A stretch of 64,000 bases of DNA from Canna indica (taxonomy: Eukaryota; Streptophyta; Magnoliopsida; Zingiberales; Cannaceae), in the NCBI GenBank assembly GCA_034359265.1, contig CP136897.1:19834001-19898000 (forward strand), in the 5' to 3' direction. The notes under the pieces were generated by a model, which saw only the letters and a list, made by a program, of their open reading frames with translations, did not search any database and had not been told where the DNA came from. The position numbers and the translations under genes are program-made. Position 1 is the stretch's first letter, and every line of letters begins with the position of its first letter. Below are positions 13,628-26,022 of the stretch, in pieces.

Positions 13628-16600
13628 GTGATTTGGATTTGCTTTTTACTATTGAAATACATCATAGTGACCACTTTATTGATGGAGAGTTTATGGAATA
13701 TGTGGGGGGTGACAATGCATAGTTTATGCAACTGTGAGTTGGATAGATGATCCCTACAAGAAATAACTGTTGTTTTGAGGGAATTATGATACAAGGGTTT
13801 TGTAAACTTATACTTCTGTAGACCTGCGTACCCTTTGGAGCTAGGGTTAGAGGAAGTGAAGAATGATGCACATGCTGCACTTTTAGGGAGGACTGCTCTT
13901 AGTTTGACTTCAAAGAAAATTAAGTTATATGTAATAAGTGGTAACTATGATGGGGTGAAGTTGACAAAGGTTGAAGATGAGGCTGAGAATGCTGCTATGA
14001 ATGAGGTTGAGAATGCTCCTGAAGTGGGTCAGAATGAGGGTGACAATAAAGAAGGTGAGAATGCTCCTGATGTGGGTGTGAATGAGGGTGATGTGGCTGA
14101 TGAGGCTCATGATAATGGTTTAGGGGATATACATTTTGATGATTTTGAGGATGAAAGTGATAATGATAACTTAGGTGACTACATTGATGCTACTGTCAAT
14201 GAAGCTCCACAATGTGCTAAAAGAAGTGAGGCACCAAATACCTAACCAAGCACAAGCACATGTGCTACAAGAACCGAGGCACCAAATAATGCTAATGTTG
14301 AACATTTGGATTCAAAGCCTGAATCTGAGCAGTTGTATTCTGATGATAGTGATAATGATGGGAGAAGACAAGGTTGCAAATACAACCCAACAGATATGGT
14401 ACCCAAGTTCAGGTTCAAGCTTGGTATGCGATTTTCAACAACTGAGAAGTTTAAGGATGCAATCAATGAGTATTCATGGTTGCATGGTTATGGACTAAGA
14501 TACAAAAAGAATGACAAAATGAGGTGTAGAGTTGTTTGTAGAGAAGGATGTAGTTGGTTGACAGTGTTTGTGTAGTAGGATTGGTAGGAATGGTGTTTAC
14601 CAAATTAACACCTTAAATGACAAACACACTTGTTCAAGAGTCCATAACAGTAAGATCATGAATAGGAAGTGGATTGCTCAGAAGATATACAAGGCAATGA
14701 CCATAAACAAGGATTTGAAATTGAGGGGAGTAGTTGAGGAAGTAAGACAGAACTATTTTATTGATATCACTCTTTCTAAGGATGTAAGGGCTAGAAAAAT
14801 TGCTAAGTAGAAGATTGAGGGTGATGTAACCAAGCAATATGAGAAATTATATGAGTTTTGTGGTGAGATAAGAAGGACCAATCCTGGAAGTACAACAATC
14901 ATAAAGACAAAAGCTACAACCTCCAATGCAGGGCAAAGACACTTTCAGAGGATATACATTGCCTGAAACCAATTGTAACATGTTTCTTAGCTTCATGTAG
15001 ACCTATACTTGGTCTAGATGGTTGTTTTTTGAAGGGAACATATGGTGGAATACTGTTAGTGGCAGTTGGGAGAGATCCTAATGATAAGTATTTTCCTCTG
15101 GCTGTAGCTGTGGTTGAAAGTGAAAACAAGGAATCTTGGACTTGGTTTGTGGAGCTTCTATTGTCTAATTTAGGGAGAGATGAGGGCTGGATAATTATTT
15201 TAGATATGCAAAAGGTAATTGTCACTTTGATCCCTCAACTATTTTTTATTATCAATTTGGGTATCAACTAACTTACTTGTTATCACTGCAAGGTCTGGTA
15301 CCAACATTAGAAGCTTATCCTTGTATTGAACACAAATATTGCTTGAGGCATATCTATTCAAACCTGAAGAAATATTATGGAGTGGCTATAGTACTAAGAG
15401 ACACAGTTATGGTAGCAGCTAAGGCTACCTATGTGGCTGAATGATAAAGGAAAATAAAGGAGCTGCAACTGATTAATATGGATGCCCATAACTGGTTAAT
15501 GCAACATTAATCAAAGAGATGGGCAAAATCCCATTTCAGTATGTGGAGCAAGTGTGACATCTTGATGAACAATATTTCAGAATCATTCAATAGCCGACTT
15601 TTGGAGGCCAGAGAGATGCCTATCATTAGCTTAATGAACTGGATAAGGGAGTATTTGATGAGAAGATTTGCAAAGAACAGAATTTTGTGTGATTGTTACA
15701 AAGGGAGTAGCAAGATTTGCCCAAGGCCAAGGAAAAGACTTGAAAAGCATGTGGTGGAATCTGCCAAATGGAGAGCATCATGGGCAGGGGGATCAAAATA
15801 TAAGGTGAGAAATTTTGATATGGTACAGTTCGCAGTTGATCTGGAAACTAGAGATTGTTCATGCAGGTTGTGGGGTTTGTGTGGATTGCCATGTCCACAT
15901 GTTGTGTGTGCTATCTATGCACACAATGGAGAGTCTGAAGAATTTGTGGAAAATTACTTTTCAATTAGTACATATGAACAGTGTTATGTAGCTTCAATTA
16001 ACCCTATAAATGGGGAGAACATATGGGTTCTTATCCTTGACATGCCCACCATAATTTTTCCTATTTATAGGGTACCAATTGGAAGACCAAATTAAAAGCT
16101 TAGCAGAAGAGATAAGTATGAGCCAACTATGAAGAACAAATGGAAGAAGAGTTACAATCGAAGCTCAATAATTTGTGCAAATTGTTGAAACTATGGGTAC
16201 AATAGAAGAACCTGTAAAAATCAAGGGTGTGAACCTAGGCCCAAAGCTTCAAAGCAGAAAAAAAATGGTGTGTGCTTCAGAACCTTCAATTCAAGCTTCA
16301 CAAGCTACTGATCATATTATTGCATCTTCACAACCTATTTTTACAAAGAGAACATGTGATCTATTGGTTTAAGGTTTTCAACCTTGGTCTTTATTTCAGT
16401 TTTGATGATAACAAACATGAAACTAATATTTCATTGAGAAATCTTTTAGGTTCCAAGTCGGTTAGCGCTCGACGTCCCCGATCGGAAAAATCAGAGAAAT
16501 AAGAGAAATCGACAAGGACGCTCGTCAACGCTCGAGATTCTTCAAGAAGTTAGAGTTTAGGTTTAGGGTGTCTAGAATGTGATGTAATTCTCTTTATGAT

Positions 16601-17991
16601 GCAAAGAACCCAAAAAACTATACCTGAATCCCAAAATATGAAAACCCAGAAACCGCCTTGAAATTCACTAAGCCTAAGGAGCTCCTTAAAGGGCTATATG
16701 ACCTAGACATTTTATTGACACAAAAAATGGCAGTAATTGTTCCTTGGGTAAAAACTAGATAACAAGGTATTTTTGGAAGCCTTTAGCATACTCATATTTG
16801 ACCCGGGAGACTAGAAAATTTCTATTTTCTGAAAATTTGTACTAGACCCCAAAAACTAAATTTTGATTCTTAAGGATTTTGATTTTTTAGATATTTTTAT
16901 TGAATCCAAATAAGGGGTAATCCTTATATAACATTTATGTTTTAAAGTTATTAACTTAACATTAGTAAATGTTATATAAGTAAACTTAGCAAAGACGGGA
17001 CCCAATCGAGCAGAAAATCCAGCCTAACCAAACTGTCCTATCCAAATTCGATCGATCGACTGGTCAACCGGCAGCATTTCAGTTGATCAAACATTGCCCA
17101 GAACGGGCAAAATGCTTCGGTCGCTCGGGCGATCGACCGACGATCGACCGGACAAGCGACCGACGGGTTGTAACGGGCAAAAAATCACTCGTTGAGAAGA
17201 GAGAGCTCTATCTTCTCTTCATGGCTTATAAATAGGAAGTCATGAGAGCCTTCCTTCACACTTTTGATCACTCCTAATCTTCTTGAGATATCTTGTGATT
17301 ATTCCCTAGCTAAGTACTTTATTGTTTGATTTGTTGCTCCATTTATTATTGTATTTTGTTGTTTATTTCATTGTAATTGAACTTGTGTAAACCTAGAGTG
17401 CTAGGTTGATTGAGTTGGTGGTTGCCTTGGTGTTAAGGCTTAAATCCACAATTACAAACTTAGTTTACTAGAATTAGTTGAGTTGTCCCTTAGGTTGAGG
17501 TGGGAGAGTGTCCTCAGTAGGAAGGCGGAATACTTCCAGGTGTGAAAGTGTTGAGAGTGGAGACTTTCCAGTGTAAAGTCCTTTTTGTAAGGGAAACGAT
17601 ATAATCTAATAAAATTAAGTTTGGAAATCCTAAGCGGGGTGCTTAGGTAGTAGAGTAGGCATTGGTGCTGAACCACTATAAACACTTGTGTTAGCATTAT
17701 TTTCTTTGTGTCACATTGCTTATCTTTATTACTCGCTTCCGCATTTAGTCGTCAATTGTGAATTATCCAAATAACCAAAGAAATGATTAAAATCGAATTT
17801 AGGCTATTTGATTAGTTAACATACTATTCACTCTCCCTCTAGTGTGTCCATTTCACCAACATGATCCAACACCAACAAGGCTTTTCTTCTCACAGCCTCC
17901 ACAACCTCAACATGTGACACCCAAGAAGAAGGGTTACGTAGTTAAGGTTAAGGTTCCATTTCATAAGTACAGTCCCCAAAAAAAAAAGTGA
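13628..17991 (+). pseudogene. MuDR-type transposase pseudogene (MULE copy A)
   Basis: Coding blocks are found in order. (1) A PB1-like N-terminal domain from 13628 (LLFTIEIHHSDHFIDGEF). (2) An acidic linker to about 14245. (3) A Mutator DNA-binding domain near 14390-14800 (KFRFKLGMRFSTTEKFKDA, DKHTCSRVHNS). (4) A MULE DDE core from about 14940 to 15440 (LDGCFLKGTYGG, ILDMQKGL, HKYCLRHIYSNL). (5) A block from 15541 with NNISESFNSRLLEARE. (6) A SWIM zinc finger with CSCRLWGLCGLPCPHVV at about 15860-15920. (7) A C-terminal zinc knuckle near 16170 whose second Cys is followed by a stop (CANC-stop). (8) After a Copia LTR insertion, a basic tail (TPKKKGYVVKVKV). Several in-frame stops and frame changes make it non-functional. 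Confidence 0.9.
16365..17871 (+). mobile_element. Solo LTR of a Copia (SIRE-like) retrotransposon inside the MULE, copy A
   Basis: A block of about 1.5 kb interrupts the 3' end of the transposase gene. It starts near TGGTTTAAGGTTTTCAACC, holds a promoter-like TATAAATAGG at about 17227, and ends CTCCCTCTAGTGTGTCCATT then GATCCAACA, all features I know from plant SIRE/Copia LTRs. No internal retrotransposon region is present, so it is a solo LTR. A clean 5-bp target duplication was not found, so the borders are good to about ten bases. Copy A lacks about 126 bp present in copy B (around 17306). Confidence 0.75.
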
Positions 17992-18526
17992 CAAGCTCAT
18001 GTGGTGGACATATTCTTTAAGTGTTGTAATGAATACTTTAAGTGTTATTTTTAATATTTTGTGGTGGACAGATTCTATTTTGTACGGTCCCCAATGAAGT
18101 GGTGGACCATATTTTCTATTGCACTTAACAGTGCATGTGTTTTGTATTGAATAGTTGGTGGTCCAAAATTATCAACTTGACAGTGCCTGTGTTTTGTATT
18201 GTACTTGACAGTATTATGTTACTTATTTTATGAACTTGACAGTGTTATTTACTTGTTTTATAAACTTGACAGTGTTATGTTACTTGTTTCATAAACTTGA
18301 CAGTGTTATGTTGTTTCTGATGATTGTCACTTTGGCCCCTCAACTATCTGAGGACATTCACTTTGGTCTCTCAAACAAACAAATTGCAGAACCTACTTCA
18401 TTGCACTAAAATTAAAATAGTTCAAAAAGGGTAACTTCATTGCAGTAAAATAGTTTAGAGTAATCTTCATTACAGTGTTCATACCATTAACCTAAACCCA
18501 CACAACCAACACCACTTCAGTTCCTG

Positions 18527-18965
18527 GCTACAACTATCACTATAACTAAAATGAAAAAAGTTGTCACTCCCCATGAAATCATCGTCATCAGTTTGTAAAG
18601 CCTCATGACAGCTGTCGCCCTTTCAAGCTCCTAGAAATAGTTTTCAGCCCATTGTGGCACCGGCTCATCAATCCATTCGAAGAACTGACACGACCAACGC
18701 TCGTGGAAATGGTTTTGAGCCAATGAGACACATGACATTAGTTTCAAGCTCCAAATTTACAGCACCGAAAAATAGAAAGGAGCTACTTACCCGAAAATTG
18801 GGACATCTATATATAGAACTGCCGACCCCTATTAACACCCGTCCTTGATGTGTAGGTCACAATTTGGCCACCACAATCACAATACTGTTGGTGTCGAGCT
18901 CCATTACACATCACACTGCTACTTCATTGGGTGTTGTTGCTAGCGGCATTGGGAACAATCGCCAT
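18527..18965 (-). pseudogene. GRF zinc-finger accessory gene of the MULE, copy A, broken
   Basis: Minus strand, starting MAIVPNAAS at 18965 and convergent to the transposase. It encodes the first part of a GRF zinc finger (YCDCGGQIVTYTS), then a 4-base TATA insertion relative to copy B destroys the frame at the FYRCPNF motif (near 18810). An intron donor GTAAGTAG is kept. The second exon has the C-x2-C, FFEW and W-I-D parts, an in-frame TAG shared with copy B, and a hydrophobic C-terminal tail. See copy B for the clearer reading. Confidence 0.7.
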
Positions 18966-19794
18966 TGTTGCAGAGAAACCAAGCTAAGTCGTAGCGATTT
19001 AGAGTTTGTTCATGTATAAGCTCTCTTAATAGTGGCGACCCATGACACGTAGGCACATGTTAATACACGTAAGCAAAATCAACTAAACCCGATGCCACGT
19101 CGTTCGGACGTTAGCCATGTAGGTTTTTTTAAACGGTAGGGTCACGACCAGGGACCAAAATGACGATTGCAAATCTTTAGGGACCCACTTGAGTCGAAAA
19201 ATAGTTGTGGGACCAAAGTGAATAATCTGCCCATAGTTGAGGGACCATTTTAGACATTTTCCCAATTATTAAAAAGATAATAAATAAAATAATTTCATAT
19301 TATGAGAAAATATAATGTAAAATATACGGGTCTGTTTGTTCACCTGCTTTTCAGTTTTCGTTTTTGCACGAAACTGAAAAGTGGGTCGAAACGCTGTTTG
19401 TTGAAGAAAACCAGTCCGATTTTCGAGTCTTTTTTCGCAAAAAACTCCTTTTCGCGAAAACTCGTTTAACACTTATTCCCGAAAACTACTCGATATAGTT
19501 TTTGGGGTTTTCACGAAATCTGGCGAAAGTACGGTGGCAAACTTGTAAATAAAACAAGTTTGCCCCTGTTTCGTCAGTTTTCACCCAAAACTCGAATAAA
19601 ACCCTCGTCAAACGAGTTAGGGCATCTCACCCTGATCCGTAGCTCTCGGCTCTAAGGCGACAGGCAACAAGCGACAAGTTGTCTCCACCCCTCGTGTTTG
19701 ATTGACGATCTCGTGTTCTTTGGTTACAACCACCTCACTTCTGATCACTCCCGTCGCACCTCAGGTTTGTTTCTACTGTTGATCTGATGTTTTT

Positions 19795-20240
19795 TGACCT
19801 AGGGTTTTTCAATATATTTTTAGTTCCGATGTTTTTTCGACCTAGGGTTATTCGATCTACGATTTTATTGGTTTTCGATCAATATTTTGATGTTTATTCG
19901 AGTTAGGGTTTGTCCGAGCTAGGGTTTTGATTGTTGGTTTTGATGTTCCATCTTTTGATCTAGGTTTTAGATCTAGGGTTCATGATGCTGTGAGGTTCTT
20001 TTGTACTTTAATGGATGGTTATCTGATTTAGGGTTTTTGATCTAGGATTTTTGATCTAGGGTTGATGATGTTCGAATCATATACTTGATTTTTCGATCTA
20101 GGGTTTATACTTGTATATTGTCCTTCTATTCGATCTAGGGTTTATGATGTATACTGTCCTTCTATTTTGATGGATGGTTTTTTAGTCTAGGGTTTAAGAA
20201 TTCAACCTAGGGTTTATGATGTTTGATCTAGGATTATGTT
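19795..20240 (+). repeat. Dispersed GATCTAGGGTTT-type repeats in the Harbinger 5' leader, copy A
   Basis: About fifteen imperfect copies of a short motif around GATCTAGGGTTT occur in 450 bases. This resembles the T-rich 5' UTR introns of plant genes, and the motif core AGGGTTT also resembles the telo-box. No coding capacity. Confidence 0.6.
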
Positions 20241-20539
20241 TGTATATCTATTATATGTCTCTACCAGTTTGCATATCTATTATGAATTGGTTGCTTCTAA
20301 CCAATTTTTTGTAATTCGTAGCTCAGTGTTAATCATGTATTATGTATTAATGATGCTTCATTTTTGTTGCTTATCATGTATATTTGATCAATGTTAATCA
20401 TGCTGCTTCATTTCACTATTAATAGATGGACAATGTATGTTTCATTAAACTGATAATGTTTATCTGTTTTATCTCTTATCTTATTAATGTTTATCTGTGT
20501 ACATTATCTATGCATTATCCATCTCATTGTGTTATGATG

Positions 20540-21180
20540 TATGTTTGATGCTTTATGCTGCTTGTTTCAGTCTGTTCAGTCTTGTTCATGCTTCATGCTG
20601 ATTATTACTTCTGTTCAGTCTTGTTCATGCTTCATGCTGCTTCTTTTAGTCATGTTCATGCTTCATGCTGAATATTAGTCTATTCAGTCTTGTTCATGCT
20701 TCAAGTTACTTGTATTATTAGTTCTGTTCAGTCTTGTTCATGCAAAATGATTCATGCTGCTTCATATAATAGTATCAGTCATGTTGCTTATTTTAGTCTG
20801 TTCAGTCTTGGCTACTTCGGTTCAGTCTTGTTCATGCTTCATGCTTCATGTTGCTTCATATAATAGTATAAGTCATGTTGCTTGTATTATATTCATGTTG
20901 CTTGTTTTAGTTTGTTCAGTCTTGTTCATGCTTCATGCTGCTTGTTTCAGTCTGTTCAGTCATGGTCATGCTTCATGCTGATTATTACTTATGTTTAGTC
21001 TTGTTCATGCTTCATGCTGCTTCTTTTAGTCATGTTCATGCTTCATGCTGATTGTTACTTCTGTTCAGTCTTGTTCATGCTTCATGCTTCAAGCTGCTTG
21101 TATTATTAGTCTTGTTCTTATTCATACTTCATGCTGCTTTATATAATAGTATCAGTCATGTTCATGCTTGGTCGAGGGTA
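20540..21180 (+). repeat. Degenerate tandem repeats (TTCATGCTTCATGCTGCTT), Harbinger 5' region, copy A
   Basis: Many irregular copies of phrases such as GTTCAGTCTTGTTCATGCTT and CATGCTGCTT fill this stretch. Copy number and order differ slightly from the matching stretch at 56570-57190, showing continued repeat slippage after the duplication. ORFs here are repeat artefacts. Confidence 0.8.
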
Positions 21181-21349
21181 AAATGAGAATTAATTTTATT
21201 TGCATGTGTATATATTCATATTGCTTGTATTATAATTCATGTTATAGTTCATGAATGTTTAATATTCATGCAAGTTGTTGACTGTTATTTTTCTATTGAC
21301 TGTTGCTTGTATTATAATTCATGTTATTTTTTAATAGATATAATTATAT

Positions 21350-22244
21350 ATGGGTCTCCATCGTAATCTGAGGGAGAAGTCGGAAAACTGGTCCAAAAAT
21401 GCTACAGAGGATTTTTTATTTATATTGCATAATAAACAAACAGAATTAGGTACTTTGAATTTTGACAAGCCTGTATGGGAAGAAATTAGCAATAGGCTTC
21501 TAGAAAAATATGGCACTAGATACGGGGTCGATCAGTGTAAGGGAAAGAAGAATCATCTTCATCGTATGTTTAAAGACTTCCAAGAGTTGATTAATCACAC
21601 CGAGGTCACCTGGAATCCCGACACAAGGAGGATTGAGGATGACGAAATGGTGTGGAATAGCACGATAAGGATTTTCGTAATAGAGTAAGGTTGTATGTCG
21701 GGTAGCATTTTAATAGAGTTTATTTTGTGTGCAGAGATGAGGGAAAAAAGAGTGTTTCAAACAGTTTAAGAATGGGCCACCTGCTAACTACACATTGTTG
21801 GAATTAATTTTCCAAAATCAATCGGCAACTGGTGGGATGGCCCGGTCATCTACACAGGCGCCTTTGAATTCATCCGAGGAGCGTCAGTTAGATGAGGAAT
21901 TATTGGGGCATAATGAACGCGGTAAGGAGCCTCTTGTGGAAGAGGAAGGGGAAGAGGAGGACACAGGGGATAACGACCATGAAATCCCTCGACGTCCATC
22001 TGTTTCTTCAAGCCGTAGCCGCAGTAAGAAACGAGGTAAATCATCAGCGAAAACATCTCTAGAACAAGAGAGGCAAAAGATGTATGAACTCATTAGTGAA
22101 CACTTTGCAGCTCGTCGTGTTCGAAGTAAGGCAACATCAGTGTGTACTACACCCCCACCCGCAGATCCATATAGCCTAGCAAATTGCGTTGAGCGCATTA
22201 GTAATTTGTAGGGGCTATCTACAGAAACTCATGCAAAGACTTGA
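21350..22244 (+). pseudogene. Harbinger ORF1, Myb/SANT-like DNA-binding protein, copy A
   Basis: Starts at ATG 21350 (MGLHRNLREKSENWS). The first exon shows the Myb/SANT-like block of plant Harbinger accessory proteins (NWSKNATEDFLFILHNKQ, WEEISNRLLEKYG, QCKGKKNHLHRMFKDF, VWNSTIR). A second exon from about 21738 continues with GKKECFKQFKNGPPANYT and an acidic, Ser/Arg-rich tail. It runs to 22211, where copy A has TAG in place of the CAG of copy B, and the shared end is at about 22244. The splice between the exons is not clean in either copy. The family's known role is to bring the transposase to the transposon ends. Confidence 0.8.
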
Positions 22245-22590
22245 CATTTCATGCTTGCTAATGCGGAATCTCGGATACTTATTATGACGTTGCAAGATGA
22301 CAAACTAAAGAACTTCTTAAAAATTTTGTAGTGAGTGAGTGGACTGTCATTTGTATAATTTGAACTAAACACTTTGTGCACTCTTGTATGTGCACATTTG
22401 CATACAGTCTTGTTACTTTATTTATTTCAGATACTTTTTCAGTGTTGTTACTTTATTTGTTTCAGATACTTATTTCGATTTAGAATAAAAGAATATTTGT
22501 TTGCTTATTCCTGTTTTAGATTTTTGCTTATTTAAGTTTAAGATGAATTGCATATTTGTGTGATGATTTTTTTCTCTATGTTGTCGTAGA

Positions 22591-23921
22591 ATGAATCATC
22601 CACCAAATACATCACATGAATTAGATAGTGATGAAGAGCAATATTGTGATGATGTTATATTAGTAATAAAGTTGGATATAATAGAATCATTAGACAACCA
22701 ACTAAATACTCATCCACGAAGAGCAGTACACACTTTAATGTTGAGAGGTGCTGACTACGTCCAAGAGTTGATATATAGTCCAATTAGATGCTACGAAAAT
22801 CTTCGTATGGAGCCATCTCCCTTCCTAAGATTATGTGGTGAACTTAGGAGATTAGGCTTAGAGGATAAAAATATTTATGGGGAAGAAGCTATCGCTGTGT
22901 TCATGTATACAATTTGTCACAATGAACGAGTTCGAGTAGTTGCAGAGCGATACCAACACTAAACTCAAACATGTCACAAATGATTCAAGTATGTACTTAA
23001 AGCGGTTCTAAGGTTGGGAACCAAACTTATACAACATCGTGAAACACAAATAATTCAACCGAAGATTCATGGAAATCCACGGTGGTTTCCATATTTTAAG
23101 GTAATGTACAACACTTAGACACATTATTTAGCCTTAAGGGGTCTTACTAATCGAAGCATGGTTTTGTAGAATTGCATAGGGGCAATTGATGGGACTCATG
23201 TCTCTGCTTTCGTTCCCGCCAACAAATTATCTTTATATCGTGGTCGTAAGAAAACAACAACACAAAATGTGATGGCGGCCTGCGCCCATAACATGCAGTT
23301 CACATATGTGAAGACGGGTTGGGAGGGAACCGCAAATAACTCACGAATTTTTGCACATACAATATACTCTCCTAACACGGATTTTTCGATGCCAAACGTA
23401 GGTAAAATTCATGAACAATAATCACATTCTTGTATTGGTTTTATTACTAATGCATTTTATACATTATATTGATAGATGAATATTATTTGGTCGATGTCGG
23501 ATATCCTAATGTACCTGAATTTTTGGCACCTTATCAAGGTGAAAGATATCATCGGTCAGATTATCGTAGTCGAGGCCCAACGTCTAAAAGAGAATTGTTC
23601 AACCAACGACATTCATCTTGTCAGAATATTATCGAACGATGCTTTGGACTATTAAAAGCATGTTTTCCGATCCTAAAGATGATGCCGAACTACGAGGTTT
23701 CAAGACAAGAAAGTATTGTATTGGCTTGTTGTGCAATTCACAACTTTATTATTAAATATAATTTTTTTGATGAATTAGTAGAAATTTGGAACAATGAAGA
23801 AGTTATTATTGATAATGATAATGAACCTACATCATCAATAGGTGAACCTTCTTCTAGCCAAAATGTAATGCATGGTATTCGTGAGAGTATCGCTAATCAA
23901 CTTTGGGCGCATCGCCGCTGA
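22591..23921 (+). pseudogene. PIF/Harbinger DDE transposase, copy A
   Basis: Three exons, 22591-23100, 23170-23401 and 23476-23921, have correct GT-AG borders and join in frame. The DDE_Tnp_4 core is clear. The first catalytic Asp is in CIGAIDGTHVSAF (codon 23188-23190), the second in DVGYPNVPEFLAPYQGERY (23493-23495), and the Glu in NIIERCFGLLK (about 23632). GWEGTANNSRIF and CCAIHNFI are further family blocks. Copy A keeps all three catalytic residues, but it has TAA at 22960 where copy B has a Ser codon (YQH-stop-TQT) and a second stop (CHK-stop-FKY) where copy B has Trp. It is therefore inactive as read. Confidence 0.9.
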
Positions 23922-24048
23922 TGTATTTTCATTTTTTATGTTAATAGATACAATGATGTTATTTTCATGATGCTTTCAATTTATTAGTTTTGTTAGTGCA
24001 TAGTACCAATAATATACTAACATATTTGCGATATCATAACAAAATAGT

Positions 24049-24387
24049 ATGGCAGCTTCCTCAAGTCGCATAAGTGAAAATATAATATATTTGCGATACT
24101 AGAACAGAATATGTTATTGTGGTATAAAAGCTGTAGTACAAATAAGTGAAACTTCAAAGAATCCTGGCCGTTTATTTGCGGCTTGCTCTTCAAGCCCCAA
24201 AGGTTGTGGATTCTTTCAATGGATCACTCTCATTGCATCAACCATACGCGACGGGAAAGAAGAAGTGAACCAAAGCTTCCATCAATCGTTTCATCAAATA
24301 GAGGCCAAAATTGATAAGCTCATTGATATGGAATTCAAGGGGTTACTAGTACTTATTGTTATTGCTATTGTATTTTTGTGTAAGTAA
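24049..24387 (+). pseudogene. GRF zinc-finger ORF with C-terminal membrane tail (Harbinger), copy A
   Basis: A 112-codon frame from ATG 24049 (MAASSSRISEN) to TAA 24385-24387, broken only by a TAG at about 24102 (copy B has CAG). It encodes a GRF-type zinc finger (ICYCGIKAVVQIS, TSKNPGRLFAACSS, GCGFFQWIT), a short charged region (HQIEAKIDKLIDMEFKG) and a terminal hydrophobic helix (LLVLIVIAIVFLCK). It follows the transposase within the same element. GRF fingers bind single-stranded or structured nucleic acid in other proteins; the role here is unknown. Confidence 0.8.
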
Positions 24388-26022
24388 GATGTTATTTTGA
24401 TGATGTTTTTTGATATATTATTGCTGGGTGTATATATGCTGTGATATTATTATATTTTGGATATATTACTGCTGTGATGCCGTAATTATAGACTATTGTG
24501 CTGTTATTTTATATTTTTTAATTTATTTTCATCGGTGAGGAATTGGAGGCGATAACCAATTAATGGTTATGCGCATTTTTCTCCTAAAGTCGTAAAATAA
24601 TATTGCTCATTATTATATTATTTATTTTTCGATCTAGGATTTTGATGTTATTGCGTGGTTGTGCTGATTTTATCTTTGCGTGGTTGTGCTGATTTTATTC
24701 TTGTGTGGTTGTTCTGATTTTATAATTGTGTGGTTATTAAATAATGAGCAAACTTATTTTTTGTGGACTATGAATTGGAGGCAGTCACCAACTAATGGTG
24801 ATACACATTTTTCCTTCATAGTCCTACATTTATATAATTCTGATGCCAAATACACATTTATATCAATCATTCATCTTCTTCTCCAACTAGGTGCTGCTGG
24901 AGGTGGTTGAATCGAGCCGTCTGTTTTCGAGCGAGCTGAGGTTTACTTGTGCTATCAAAAATATTTGAATTCACTGGATTAGAATTCAATTGGATGTATT
25001 TAAATTCATTACATAAGTTTATTTTTAATTTTTGTTGTACATTTGTATATTTTTATACACATAAAAAAATTCTAAAATTGATCAATGAGTCAGTATAAGC
25101 AACCTAAAGATTATGTTGAAGATTTGAAGCAATTGTGAGTTATATCGTGGAATTCAAAGTTTACATTGTCTTTTACTTATATCATAAGTGTTGACCTTAA
25201 ATTTATTTGGTTACTTATTTTGTTCAAAAAATATCAGGATGTGTAAATAGTTTCTCAAACAACTGTAGTTAACAACATCAATCTACAAAACTCAGCAAGT
25301 CTTCAAAGCAACTCTGTAACGTATAAATAGCACTTCAGGAGCAGCTGCTCTCAAATTGTACTAGTGAAATAAACAGTAACAACGTTGAATTTTTCGTTTA
25401 ATATATTCTTCTCAACCTACATAAATAGAAGGTAAATAGGAAAATTAGGTGTACTAGTCCAAAAGGAAATAAGCAGTAAATGGCTTAAAGACATGGTTAA
25501 CAAGATCTCATTGTTCGTGTTAGAACAATATAACATATTTTTATATTTATATTAATTAATAAAATAATATTTATTTACTAAATAATAATATATTTATATT
25601 TATTTTATTTTTTTAGTATAGTAATATTTTTTAAATTTAAAAATAAAAATAACATATTTTTATATTTTTATATTTATATTAATTAATAAAATAATATTTA
25701 TTTACTAATTAACATAATTAATATTACTAAACATATTTTTAAAGTTTGAGTTAAAAAATTCTAAAGTAAAATTTGAAACACGGATACTATGTTTGATAAA
25801 CAAACACAGTTTTAGTTTTCGTCTTGAAAACAATCATCAAAAATAACACACAACAAACGAGTTTTCGTTGTTTTCGTTTCGCGAAATATGAAAACAAGAT
25901 ATGTCAAACAAACACGTTTTCGCCAAATACAAAAATCGAAATCAAAAACTTGAAACTCGAAAACTCATTTCAATTTTCATGAAACGAAAATTGCTTCTAA
26001 ATTTTCGTAAACAAACGCGCCC
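24388..26022. other. 3' non-coding part of the Harbinger element, copy A
   Basis: After the GRF ORF there is no coding block. The stretch holds AT-rich DNA and, in its last 250 bases, the sub-terminal TTTCG/CGAAA-rich repeats that lead into the right inverted end. Confidence 0.7.

Larger units (their letters stand above)
12980..19263 (+). mobile_element. Mutator-like element (MULE), copy A, with 9-bp target duplication
   Basis: The element starts GGGAAAACGTCTAAAATGGT and ends with the near-perfect complement (ACCATTTTAGACATTTTCCC). The terminal inverted repeats run for roughly 200 bases. It is flanked by the 9-bp direct repeat AATTATTAA at 12971-12979 and 19264-19272, the hallmark of Mutator elements. 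Inside are a plus-strand MuDR-type transposase pseudogene, a Copia LTR inserted in its 3' part, and a minus-strand GRF zinc-finger gene near the right end. Length is about 6.28 kb. Confidence 0.95.
19328..26022 (+). mobile_element. PIF/Harbinger-type transposon, copy A
   Basis: The left end GGGTCTGTTTGTTCACCTG and the complement of the right end, GGGCGCGTTTGTTTACGAAA, form short imperfect inverted repeats. The element is flanked by the trinucleotide TAC at 19325-19327 and 26023-26025. Both ends carry many sub-terminal copies of motifs such as TTTTCGCGAAAACT. Inside, on the plus strand, are a Myb/SANT-like ORF, a DDE transposase gene and a GRF zinc-finger ORF, the first two being the standard Harbinger pair. 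Length is about 6.7 kb. The 3-bp target duplication fits Harbinger, although TAC is not the usual TWA. Confidence 0.85.

Noticed and set aside
16365..17871. Full Copia retrotransposon inside the MULE
   Set aside because: Only one LTR is present and there is no gag or pol block, so it is a solo LTR.
20540..21180. CRISPR-like or satellite array
   Set aside because: Repeats are irregular, without constant unit length or unique spacers, and lie inside a plant transposon.
21850..22198. Antisense ORFs over the Harbinger ORF1 acidic tail (also at 57867-58110)
   Set aside because: Shadows of the plus-strand acidic, Ser/Arg-rich coding sequence.
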